From UBA5972 sp964637875 (GTDB taxonomy: Bacteria; Pseudomonadota; Alphaproteobacteria; Rhodobacterales; Rhodobacteraceae), in NCBI GenBank assembly GCA_964637875.1, contig CAZWXK010000044.1:1-21512 (forward strand): a stretch of 21,512 bases of DNA. Direction: 5' to 3'. The position numbers and the translations under genes were made by a program. A model generated the notes under the pieces. That model ran no database searches. It was not told the origin of the DNA and saw only the letters and a list, made by a program, of their open reading frames with translations. Positions 8,006-15,848 of the stretch are shown piece after piece. Numbering within the stretch: position 1 is the first letter of the stretch; each line of letters opens with the position of its first letter.

Positions 8006-8035
8006 AAGGGCGATCGGCAGGAATGTTAAGACATC

Positions 8036-8500
8036 ATGAATCTTGAATCCATCCTCAGCCCCGAGGCCGTTCGCGCCGTGGGCAAACCCGCAAGCAAGAA
8101 ACGTGTTCTCCAGGACATTGCCGCAAGGGCCGCCGCCGTTTACGGCATTGACGCCGAAACCGCCTTCAGCGCCCTGCAGGAGCGCGAGAGCCTTGGCCCC
8201 ACCGGGGTTGGCGACGGGATTGCCATTCCCCATGCCCGCATTGACGGAATCGATTCCGTCGTCGGTATCTTTTTCAAGCTGGAAAAGCCTGTCGATTACG
8301 ATTCCGTCGATCGTCAGCCGGTTGACCTGATCTTTGCCCTGTTTGCGCCTGACAACTCGGGAATCGAACATCTCAAGGCACTGGCCTGCGTATCTCGTCT
8401 GTTGCGCGACCGGGCCACCCGGTCCAAACTGCGCGCCAATGACGACGATTCCACGCTGTATGCGATCCTCACGGAATATGCCGATTCGCGCGCTGCATGA
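8036..8500 (+). CDS. ptsN: PTS IIA-like nitrogen regulatory protein PtsN (EIIA-Ntr)
   Basis: Product of 154 aa, the family length. It is a phospho-carrier of the nitrogen PTS that regulates targets such as potassium transport and nitrogen metabolism by binding, not by moving sugar. The phosphorylation site is His66 in GIAIPHARID. Other family segments are LQERESLGPTGVGDGIA and a DLIFALFAP strand. The initiating ATG has only a weak upstream AGGAA at a long spacing. The stop TGA at 8498-8500 directly touches the stop of the convergent sulfotransferase gene (TGATCA), so no intergenic terminator separates them. Confidence 0.94.
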   Translation: MNLESILSPEAVRAVGKPASKKRVLQDIAARAAAVYGIDAETAFSALQERESLGPTGVGDGIAIPHARIDGIDSVVGIFFKLEKPVDYDSVDRQPVDLIFALFAPDNSGIEHLKALACVSRLLRDRATRSKLRANDDDSTLYAILTEYADSRAA

Positions 8501-9934
8501 TCAACCCTGCGCAGGCCGCTCGGAAAACCCGAAATTCAGGAAATCCTGTGCATAGATATCGCGTGTCAGGCGAACAGCGCGCTCGGAAACCGCGTCATCC
8601 AGGCTGAACGGCCCTTCCTCGCTATCCCGGGGATCGACCGACAGCGGATCCAGGCCCAGCACATGCTCGATATGGGCCAGGCCCGATTGCAGATCATCCT
8701 CGGAAATTACATGCGCCGGGATCACGACCTGCGACACACCGCGCAAGATCGCGCTCTGGCTGGCCCAGGCGGGGATCACGCGCTCGCCCGTCTGGCCTGC
8801 AAGGCAGGCCTTGAGGAACAGCAGAAAAGACAGGAACCCCTTCTGGTGGGCTGCCCGGTCATAACCCGCTGCCGCCGCGCCGCTGCGGGGCATTTTCAGA
8901 TATTTCTTTGAAATCAGCCGGTCACGCAGATCACTTCGCGCGGGCAGCGCAAGCGCCTGATAGGCCCGATAGGCCCTTTGCAGGGGATGTGCCACAACGG
9001 TCACGGCAGCAAATCCCGGATGTTCGGCACGCCACTGTCGCAGAATCTTCTGATTGAAGCCCCGCAGGACACCCCCTCCCAGACGCGCCTCATGGGCGGC
9101 AAGCCAGGCCTCGACGGTCTTTTCGGCAACACCGGCCACGGGCAGATACAGGATCGGCGCCACCTCGCCCGCCAGATAGCCGGGCACGCCTGCACCGCGC
9201 CGCGGCTCGAACCCCGGAACATCCGACAGGTTCAGGCAATCGAACGTCGCCAGGGCCGCGACCATCTCGTCATAATTCACCACCTTGCTTTCAAGGCTGT
9301 CCACATTCTGCCTCTTGAGGGTTCTGTCCAGCGCCTGAACCTGATGGTTCGAGCCAAGAAACCGTGCCAGCCCGTTCAGCACATCGACATCCTGCAGATC
9401 GTCATAGTGAATGTGAAACGCCGTCTGCCCGGTAATCTGGAGGCTGCGCAACAGACGGACCCGAAACTGCTGCGTTTCATCAAGATCGCGTTGGAATTCA
9501 TTGAAATCAAATCGTATCCTTGCGTCCTTGCGGTGTTTTATATTGGTCAGCTTCCACTGCCCGGTAGCCTGCGCAATCTTGCGCGAGACATGACAATCCA
9601 GCGGATTGCGCGTCAGGATCACCTTGCCGCACAGGGGGTCATGCAGACAGCTTTCCAGTATGCGCGGGTCGTGATCGTGAAAGAACCGAAAGCCCGGAAT
9701 GACCGCCGCATCATGCGCCTTGATGGCTGCCAGCAGGGAATGCGGGTCTTTCTCGCGCTGGGCAAGGGTGATGCCCAGCACATCGTCATTTCTGGGTCCG
9801 CCGACAAAGACCGGATTGAACAATTCGCCCCATGATCTGAGATCGGGAAATTGATTGATATTGGATTCGAGAAAATTCGAACCGGTCCGCATCTCGGCAA
9901 AGATGACGAAATGGGTGAACTGCCGCCCGGTCAT
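8501..9934 (-). CDS. NodH/Stf0-like sulfotransferase with a second sulfotransferase-like half
   Basis: Product of 477 aa. The N-terminal half (about 1-235) looks like a PAPS-dependent sulfotransferase of the Stf0/NodH type. It has the 5'-phosphosulfate loop AEMRTGSNFLES (RTGSN at 16-20), then the 3'-phosphate-binding segment ILTRNPLDCHVSRK (Arg109, Ser117). The C-terminal half (about 285-477) resembles carbohydrate sulfotransferases of the Sulfotransfer_2 type. It has HPLQRAYRAY at 316-325 where RDPxxRxxSxY is expected, FLSFLLFL, a WxSQ-like WASQ (390-393), and a final IYAQDFLNFGF. This half has no visible P-loop and has lost the RDP Arg, so it may be a non-catalytic acceptor-binding domain. 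The likely substrate is a surface glycan. It is the last gene of the minus-strand cluster and overlaps the preceding gene's stop by one base (TGATG). Confidence 0.8.
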   Translation of the reverse strand: MTGRQFTHFVIFAEMRTGSNFLESNINQFPDLRSWGELFNPVFVGGPRNDDVLGITLAQREKDPHSLLAAIKAHDAAVIPGFRFFHDHDPRILESCLHDPLCGKVILTRNPLDCHVSRKIAQATGQWKLTNIKHRKDARIRFDFNEFQRDLDETQQFRVRLLRSLQITGQTAFHIHYDDLQDVDVLNGLARFLGSNHQVQALDRTLKRQNVDSLESKVVNYDEMVAALATFDCLNLSDVPGFEPRRGAGVPGYLAGEVAPILYLPVAGVAEKTVEAWLAAHEARLGGGVLRGFNQKILRQWRAEHPGFAAVTVVAHPLQRAYRAYQALALPARSDLRDRLISKKYLKMPRSGAAAAGYDRAAHQKGFLSFLLFLKACLAGQTGERVIPAWASQSAILRGVSQVVIPAHVISEDDLQSGLAHIEHVLGLDPLSVDPRDSEEGPFSLDDAVSERAVRLTRDIYAQDFLNFGFSERPAQG

Positions 9935-11631
9935 CAGCGCACGGCATATGGTTTGATCGGGGGCTCGCGATGGCCACGGATGTCGCCCAGCGGAAAGTCA
10001 CCCACCGAATGGGGATTCATCCCCTCGTTCTTGAGTTTTTGCACGAACTGGCCGAACCCATGCAGATCAGCCAAACGCGGGACCTCGGTCAGCTTCCGGC
10101 TGGTTCCGGGATCCAGCCCTTCGAGAACCGATTTCAGGATGGTCATCGGATCTTCGACAAACTCGGCCAGGGTCCAGATATGAACCCGCGCCCGCGTATG
10201 GGGCGAGCGCAGTTTTTCCACATGCATCGCCTCGATCGCCTGATAGCGCGCGGCAATGCGGCGGATCCTCTGGAAATCCATCCTTGAATGGAACAGCGGC
10301 ACCGACCAGGCGCCGGTGACGACATGAATGGTTGCATTCTGGTCGCTCGCCAGGAAATCGCCGATTGCCTGCTGGTCGGCCGGCCCGAACTGAAAGCTCT
10401 GGTGTTCGCCATGGCTATTCCAGATCAGATTGACCAGAAATGCCTCGGGATTGTAGTCGCGCAACTTTGCGCTGTTTGACAGGCAGCCATTGTAAACACT
10501 GGCACCGCCGGAAAATTTCACCTCTCGCTTGTCGAAAAGATGGCCATGAACCCTGGTGCCGGTCCGCCGTTCGAGCCAGGTTTCGAAATTCGAGAACAGC
10601 TCGCTGAAGCCCTCGAATACACTATATGGCCCCCGGGTTTTCTGGGTTGCCCAGACGTCCCACCGGGGAAAGCGGCTCTGCATCCGCAGCCCGTCCCGGC
10701 CGCGCACACGCCGCTGGTTGGCCAGGGCGAATACCTTGTCCAGCTTGCGCGGATTGGGATCGACCCTGACCAGGATCTTGGCATTGTCATCAAGAAACCG
10801 ACGATACAACCTGTCCGCCCGCGGCCATATCTTGCGCGCAACGAAACAGTCCGATTTCTGCAACAGCTGCATGTGATCGTCATAGAAGACATGCGGCTTG
10901 CCCTGGAAATCGAACCGCGAAAAGGTCAACGACCGGCTCTCGATATTGGTTGAGTGTTTTCGCACAAGGGATTGAAAATAGGACTCGTCCGGTATCCAGA
11001 CCTTGGAAAAATACCGATCATATTCCTGCCGTTGCGGATCATCGAGAATGGCCGTCAGGGTCCGCCGGGTCAGGCACCACCATTGCGAGCCCAGATGCGG
11101 GTTTATCCCGTCGGGTATGCGGCGCGAATAGCCAATCCTGCGCTGCAGCTCGACAAACCTGTCGAACAGGCGGCGGTGGCGTTTCCATGAAAACGGAAAA
11201 CGCAGGGTGAACCGCTCCAGATCCAGGCCGCCGACCGTCCAGATCACCTCTTCGGTGGTGACCGACTCGATGAAATCGGTATCGGCGCGTTCCTCCAGAT
11301 ATGTCGTCAGCTCGCCCGCGGGCCGCAGGGGCAGGCATGATCCGCTGGCCAGATAGACATGACCGACGTCAGGGAAATCGTTCAACATGATGCGCGCTGC
11401 ATCCAGCGTTGCGGCAACAATCGAGAACTCGCCCCAGCCACAGGGCCGCCGGGGGGCAAACCGGACATTGCCGTGGCGCGCCAGGGCCGCTTTCATGTTG
11501 TCGAAATCGCGTTCCCGGGCGCGGGCATCGACATGAATCACAACGGGCGCGTCATGGCCGGCCCAATAGGCCGCCACCTGGGCCGCGCGGTCCAGGTTTT
11601 CATGTGCCAGCATGATGAATCCGACGGTCAA
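9934..11631 (-). CDS. GT14 (core-2/I-branching-like) glycosyltransferase with C-terminal DUF5928
   Basis: Product of 565 aa. Residues 1 to about 235 match the Branch/GT14 fold family: FIMLAHEN, VVIHVDAR, CGWGEFSIVAATLDAAR, LASGSCLPLRP, LGSQWWCLTR and WIPDESYFQSL. Family members transfer N-acetylglucosamine or xylose from UDP-sugars. Residues from about 250 to the end correspond to the part known as DUF5928 in Rhodobacteraceae; its function is unknown. The start is TTG at 11631, supported by AGGAGG five bases upstream, which overlaps the TAG of the preceding gene. The next in-frame ATG (11613) lies inside the first beta strand. Nine bases separate it from the upstream glycosyltransferase, so they are co-transcribed. 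Confidence 0.82.
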   Translation of the reverse strand: MTVGFIMLAHENLDRAAQVAAYWAGHDAPVVIHVDARARERDFDNMKAALARHGNVRFAPRRPCGWGEFSIVAATLDAARIMLNDFPDVGHVYLASGSCLPLRPAGELTTYLEERADTDFIESVTTEEVIWTVGGLDLERFTLRFPFSWKRHRRLFDRFVELQRRIGYSRRIPDGINPHLGSQWWCLTRRTLTAILDDPQRQEYDRYFSKVWIPDESYFQSLVRKHSTNIESRSLTFSRFDFQGKPHVFYDDHMQLLQKSDCFVARKIWPRADRLYRRFLDDNAKILVRVDPNPRKLDKVFALANQRRVRGRDGLRMQSRFPRWDVWATQKTRGPYSVFEGFSELFSNFETWLERRTGTRVHGHLFDKREVKFSGGASVYNGCLSNSAKLRDYNPEAFLVNLIWNSHGEHQSFQFGPADQQAIGDFLASDQNATIHVVTGAWSVPLFHSRMDFQRIRRIAARYQAIEAMHVEKLRSPHTRARVHIWTLAEFVEDPMTILKSVLEGLDPGTSRKLTEVPRLADLHGFGQFVQKLKNEGMNPHSVGDFPLGDIRGHREPPIKPYAVR

Positions 11632-11640
11632 GTGCCCCTC

Positions 11641-12651
11641 CTAGACCCAGTTCCCCTTTGACATCAGCCCGAGTATCTCCAGCTGCCGCCAGTTGATGTA
11701 TTTCTCGGACTGCTTGCACCAGAGATCGGGGGATTTCTCCAGAACCTGCTTGTATGCCCGGTATTCGCGGCTGTTTCCGTAATGCTGCCTTCGTTTCAGT
11801 TCTTCCTCGGACTTTGCCTTGAGTGTATGGAGAAATTTGGCATGAAGAAGGCAGCCTGATGTCTTTTCTCCGCCGGATTCGTCGTAAACCAGATTCAGCC
11901 CGCGCGGCAAAAGGGTGTGGGTCGAGCTGATATAGACATTCTCGCGCCGCCATTTCACCAGCGGTATCTTGTTCAGCGCGGGCGCCTTGTGGGGGTCGTT
12001 CGGAAAGAATACCCGCGCCCGCACACCGCCCTGGATCCACAGGTTGCGATATTTCGGATTACGCGAGATCATGTAATTGCCGGAATCGAAATATTCCGCT
12101 ATTTCAAAGGGATCCTGCCCTTCCTTGTATTCTTTCGCATCAACCGGCCCCTTGGGGTACATATCCAGCAGCATCGCCCCGAACGAGCGCACGCTAGACG
12201 CGTCCAGCCAGTCGGTCAGCGCCCGCAGAGGGCGCGAATCGCAGAACGGATAGACCAGGAATTCATCGACATCGACGACAAGATTCCAGTGCCCGGTTCC
12301 ATAGCGGTATTGCAACGCATTCAGCCAATCGACCCCGAATTTCGCCTGTTTGTAACTGTGCGTCGTATGCCACAATGAAATGTCGGGTTGCTCGCCCAGA
12401 TATTCGCGGGAATCATCGTCCGAATCGTTATCGACCATCAGGAAATGATTGACGCCCAGCTTTCGATAATACTCCAGGAAATAGGGCAGGCGGATACGCT
12501 CGTTTCGCAGCACGCTGAACAGAAGAATGTCGTTCTTGCGAATATCGCCCGTGCGGTTGACGACGCGACGCAATTCACGCGACTTGCGCATAAAACGCAG
12601 CTGTTTGCGTTTGCGCTCAAGGCGCAGGCGATATCTTTCGATCAGGCTCAA
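11641..12651 (-). CDS. Family 2-type glycosyltransferase (Glyco_tranf_2_4-like), second tandem copy
   Basis: Product of 336 aa from a TTG start (12651), or about 316 aa if the ATG at 12591 is used; AAGGG lies about 9 bases before the TTG. A basic, helical N-terminus (LERKRKQLRFMRKSREL) precedes a GT-A core with DILLFSVLRNE (41-51), HFLMVDNDSDDDS and the metal-binding motif VDVDEF (D127, D129). It is a clear paralogue of the gene at 12784-13896. Both share the order of motifs, a RGLNLVYD/RRLNRV segment, LLHAKFL/LLHTKFL, and the ending LMSxGxW. Donor and acceptor sugars cannot be told from sequence. The gene lies 9 bases before the GT14 gene. Confidence 0.85.
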   Translation of the reverse strand: MSLIERYRLRLERKRKQLRFMRKSRELRRVVNRTGDIRKNDILLFSVLRNERIRLPYFLEYYRKLGVNHFLMVDNDSDDDSREYLGEQPDISLWHTTHSYKQAKFGVDWLNALQYRYGTGHWNLVVDVDEFLVYPFCDSRPLRALTDWLDASSVRSFGAMLLDMYPKGPVDAKEYKEGQDPFEIAEYFDSGNYMISRNPKYRNLWIQGGVRARVFFPNDPHKAPALNKIPLVKWRRENVYISSTHTLLPRGLNLVYDESGGEKTSGCLLHAKFLHTLKAKSEEELKRRQHYGNSREYRAYKQVLEKSPDLWCKQSEKYINWRQLEILGLMSKGNWV

Positions 12652-12730
12652 TACCCGAAACCCTTGCTCGACCCCTGTTTCGCCGCGTTCCTTTGCTGCG
12701 CGACCTGTCGTTTCCCGAAACCATAGGGTT

Positions 12731-12754
12731 CAAGGCCTTGCAGGGCAAGCCTTG
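12731..12754 (-). terminator. Stem-loop between the two tandem glycosyltransferase genes
   Basis: CAAGG-C-CTTGC (12731-12741) and GCAAGCCTTG (12745-12754) pair as a 10-bp stem with one bulged base and a 3-base loop. It lies in the 132-base spacer 12652-12783, about 30 bases after the end of the upstream copy. No T-run follows on the minus strand, so it is more likely a pause, processing or partial termination site than a full intrinsic terminator. I see no other element in this spacer. Confidence 0.45.
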
Positions 12755-12783
12755 CGCGGGTGCCGAACGGCGCGCCCGGCATG

Positions 12784-13896
12784 TCAGATCCAGTCGCCGC
12801 GCGACATCAGGCCCATCGCTTCGAGTTGTTGCCAGCCTGTATAGCGCAGGCTTGCCGGGGTCCAGAAATCGGGATCCGCGATCAGCCCGTCATAATAGCC
12901 GTCATAGAGTCGGCTGTTCTCGAAATGCTCGCGCCGACGTTTCTCGATGGCGGCGCGCTGGACCACGGTTGGCAGAAACTTGGTATGCAGCAGCACACCC
13001 GAGGGCGCGTCAGGCGCCTGTGCGCCCCTGACCCGGTTAAGGCGGCGCGGCAGCAATGAATGGGTCGAGCTGACCCATGCATAGCGCCGGCTCCACCGCA
13101 CCAGCGGCGTTTTCGAAAGGGTTGGCGCCTTTTGCGGATCTTCGGCGAAAAACACCCTTGCGCGAACCCCGCCGCGGATCAGGATGTTGTCGAGTTTCGC
13201 TTGGTATCTGGTGGCATAGCCTGCGGGATCAAACCAGCACAGCGTTTCGGTCGGGTCCTGTCCCGGCCTGTAGGTTGCCGCGCCCAGCCGCCCCCTTGGG
13301 TACAGTTCGAGCATGAGCACCCCCATTGACCGCCGTCCGGTGGCATCCAGATGGCTGGTCAGGGCGTGCAGATCCCGCCTGTTCCAGTCGGGATAGATCA
13401 GCATCTCATCGGCATCGACGGTCAGCGTCCAGTGCCCATGGGCGAAACGGATCATCAGCCAGGTCAGCCAGTCCATTCCGAAACGCGACAACCTGTAGCT
13501 GTGTTCGGTCTGCCACAGCGATACGTCCCCATGTTCGGCCCCCTGCTCCAGCAGGTAACGCGCCGTACCGTCGCTGGAACCGTTATCGACGAACAGGAAA
13601 TGCCCGATCCCGAGACGGCGGTAGTGCTCCATGAAATGCGGCAGGCGGGTAATTTCGTTTCGTACCGTCGAAAACAGCAGGATATCGCCGGGGTCTATCC
13701 GGGCGGCACGGTTGGCGACCTCGTGCAACTGCCGCCGCTTGCGCAAAGCGCGAAACAACAGGCGCTTGCGTTTCCAGCGCATGCGCCAGGCATAGACCGC
13801 CCGCCGCCCCAACCCCACATGCGGAAGGCGCGGTGCAAAGGGCAGGCCTGTTCCGTCAGTTTCTGTATTCACCGCTCTGGTGCCATTTCCAGGCAT
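12784..13896 (-). CDS. Family 2-type glycosyltransferase (Glyco_tranf_2_4-like), first tandem copy
   Basis: Product of 370 aa from the ATG at 13896, which overlaps the end of galE by 41 bases. A GTG at 13872 (17-base overlap) is an alternative start; alignment to the paralogue only begins near residue 33, so the extra N-terminus is uncertain. The core has DILLFSTVRNE (71-81), HFLFVDNGSSDG (99-110) and the DxD-type VDADEM (D161, D163). A basic stretch (MRWKRKRLLFRALRKRRQ) before the core may hold it at the membrane. It resembles the downstream copy along its whole length, so the pair arose by duplication; the target sugars are unknown. Confidence 0.85.
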   Translation of the reverse strand: MPGNGTRAVNTETDGTGLPFAPRLPHVGLGRRAVYAWRMRWKRKRLLFRALRKRRQLHEVANRAARIDPGDILLFSTVRNEITRLPHFMEHYRRLGIGHFLFVDNGSSDGTARYLLEQGAEHGDVSLWQTEHSYRLSRFGMDWLTWLMIRFAHGHWTLTVDADEMLIYPDWNRRDLHALTSHLDATGRRSMGVLMLELYPRGRLGAATYRPGQDPTETLCWFDPAGYATRYQAKLDNILIRGGVRARVFFAEDPQKAPTLSKTPLVRWSRRYAWVSSTHSLLPRRLNRVRGAQAPDAPSGVLLHTKFLPTVVQRAAIEKRRREHFENSRLYDGYYDGLIADPDFWTPASLRYTGWQQLEAMGLMSRGDWI

Positions 13897-14842
13897 CCTC
13901 GATCATCAGGGCCATGGTCGAGCGGCGCGGCCTCCAGCCCAGCTCGGCCTGGGCGCGCGTGCTGCCACTGACCAGCCGGGTACAATCTCCGGGCCTGCGT
14001 TCACCGATACGGTGGGGCACCTCTCGTCCGGTGGCCCTGGCGGCCTCGGTGATGACTTCGCGGACGGAAAACCCCTTGCCGGTACCCAGATTGAACACCC
14101 GGCTGCCGTGACCCGCCAGCAATCGTTCGAGGCCCAGCAGATGGGCATCGATCAGATCGACGACATGAACATAATCCCTGATGCAGGTGCCGTCGGGCGT
14201 GTCGTAATCGGTTCCATAGATCGTCAGGGCATCGCGTCGGCCCGCCACGGCATCCAGGATCAACGGGATCAGATGCGTTTCGGGGCGGTGAAATTCGCCG
14301 ATCTCGGCATCCGGATCGGCACCCGCAACATTGAAATAGCGGAAAACAACCGATCGGATTCCATGGCTTGCCTCGAAATTCGACAGCATTTCCTCGATCG
14401 CTTTTTTCGAGGCTCCATAGGCGTTTATAGGACGTTGTTCACAATCTTCGTTCAGTGTTATGCCGTCCTGCTCGCCATAGGTTGCACAGGTCGAGGAAAA
14501 GACCATGTTCGGACATCCCGCATCAATCATGGCCTCGATCAGGTTCAGCGACCCCGACGCGTTGTTTCGCCAGTACAGGCCAGGTTCGCGCATCGACTGC
14601 CCCACATCTGACAGGGCGCCGAAATGCATCACCGCAAGCGGTTGATATTTAACGAAAACCTGGTCCAGACGGGTGCGATCCAGCAGGTCGCCCTGTTCGA
14701 GTGGGCCGAATTTCACGGCATCTGCCCAACCGGTGCTGAGGTTGTCATATGTTACCGGGCGATAGCCTTGTTCGGCCAGGTATTTGCAGGCATGCGAGCC
14801 GATATAGCCCGCCCCGCCGGTGACCAGGATGTTTCCGCGCAT
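13856..14842 (-). CDS. galE: UDP-glucose 4-epimerase
   Basis: Product of 328 aa. It interconverts UDP-glucose and UDP-galactose with bound NAD. The Rossmann motif TGGAGYIGSH is at 8-17, the catalytic Ser/Thr region is SSTCATYGE (116-124), and the YxxxK pair is Tyr142 and Lys146 (YGASK). FRYFNVAGAD, GTxDGTCIRDYVHV-like DTPDGTCIRDYVHV and FNLGTGKGFSVREV are typical. The ATG is preceded by AGGACAGGAA. It lies 18 bases after galU and overlaps the next glycosyltransferase, so it supplies UDP-galactose within the glycan cluster. Confidence 0.95.
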   Translation of the reverse strand: MRGNILVTGGAGYIGSHACKYLAEQGYRPVTYDNLSTGWADAVKFGPLEQGDLLDRTRLDQVFVKYQPLAVMHFGALSDVGQSMREPGLYWRNNASGSLNLIEAMIDAGCPNMVFSSTCATYGEQDGITLNEDCEQRPINAYGASKKAIEEMLSNFEASHGIRSVVFRYFNVAGADPDAEIGEFHRPETHLIPLILDAVAGRRDALTIYGTDYDTPDGTCIRDYVHVVDLIDAHLLGLERLLAGHGSRVFNLGTGKGFSVREVITEAARATGREVPHRIGERRPGDCTRLVSGSTRAQAELGWRPRRSTMALMIEDAWKWHQSGEYRN

Positions 14843-14860
14843 TTCCTGTCCTGCCCCTTG

Positions 14861-15754
14861 CTATTGTGCTGCCTTGCGCGCGATCACCACGCTTTGCAGG
14901 TAATCCATGACTTCGTCGCGCAAATCGTCGCGCTCCAGGGCGAAAGACACCGCCGCCTGCAGGAACCCCGCCTTCGAGCCGCAATCGAATCGCCGGCCCT
15001 CGAACCGATAGGCCGTTACCTTGCCCCCCTTGGGGATCTCGGCCGCGATCGCGTCAGTCAGCTGAATTTCCCCGCCTGCTCCGACAACCTTGTGATTCAG
15101 GTTGCGCAGGATTGCCGGTGTCAGGATATACCGCCCGATCACCGCAATGTTCGAGGGCAGTTTCTCGGGCGCGGGTTTTTCGACCATGTTCCTGACCTCG
15201 ATCACACGGTCGTTTTCGCGGCCCGGCTCGATCAGGCCGTATTTCGGGGCGTCTTGCGGCGATACCTCCATGGCGGCAACCATGTTCCCGCCCACCTCTT
15301 CGTATGCTTCGACCATCTGTTGCAGGCAGGGCCTGTCGGCCGCGATCACGTCATCGGGCAGAATCACCGCAAAGGGTTCGCGCGCGATCAGGCGTCGGGC
15401 ACACCAGACGGCGTGACCCAGGCCCAGGGCCTCGCGCTGGCGGATATAGGCGATTGCGCCGCTTTCCATGGTGGTCTGGCGGAGGGTTTTCAGCAGATCC
15501 TCCTTGCCAGCCTTGCGCAGTCGCGATTCCAGCTGCGGCGCGCTGTCGAAATAGTCTTCGAGCGCGCCCTTGCCGCGCGAGGTGACAAAGATGAACTCTC
15601 GGATCCCTGCCGCGCGCGCCTCGTCGATCGCGTACTGGATCAGCGGCTTGTCAACCAGCGAGAGGATCTCCTTGGGAATGGATTTGGTTGCCGGGAGAAA
15701 CCTTGTCCCCAGCCCTGCGACCGGAAAGATCGCCTTGGTAACCTTGTTTCTCAT
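14861..15754 (-). CDS. galU: UTP-glucose-1-phosphate uridylyltransferase
   Basis: Product of 297 aa, the usual GalU length. It makes UDP-glucose from UTP and glucose 1-phosphate. The nucleotide-binding start is FPVAGLGTRFLPATKSIPKE (10-29). Further family segments are DKPLIQYAIDEA, LGHAVWCA, FAVILPDD, EVSPQDAPKYGLIEPG and GGEIQLTDAI. Its product feeds galE directly downstream. A possible promoter lies in the 94-base spacer before it. Confidence 0.96.
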   Translation of the reverse strand: MRNKVTKAIFPVAGLGTRFLPATKSIPKEILSLVDKPLIQYAIDEARAAGIREFIFVTSRGKGALEDYFDSAPQLESRLRKAGKEDLLKTLRQTTMESGAIAYIRQREALGLGHAVWCARRLIAREPFAVILPDDVIAADRPCLQQMVEAYEEVGGNMVAAMEVSPQDAPKYGLIEPGRENDRVIEVRNMVEKPAPEKLPSNIAVIGRYILTPAILRNLNHKVVGAGGEIQLTDAIAAEIPKGGKVTAYRFEGRRFDCGSKAGFLQAAVSFALERDDLRDEVMDYLQSVVIARKAAQ

Positions 15755-15790
15755 CCTGACTTACCAATCATCAACAAATTTCTTTTTCAC

Positions 15791-15819
15791 ACCTTAAGGC
15801 CCGCAAGGCACGGTTGCAA
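15791..15819 (-). promoter_or_regulatory. Possible promoter for galU and downstream glycan genes
   Basis: On the minus strand TTGCAA (15819-15814) and TAAGGT (15796-15791) are separated by 17 bases, about 37 bases before the galU start. The -35 matches the sigma-70 consensus in four of six positions. The -10 keeps only the conserved TA and final T. The spacer 15755-15848 is the longest gap between cysQ and galE, which makes an internal promoter plausible, but the match is weak. Confidence 0.3.
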
Positions 15820-15848
15820 TTCACCGTCGTCTGGCCGGATTGTCGCAT

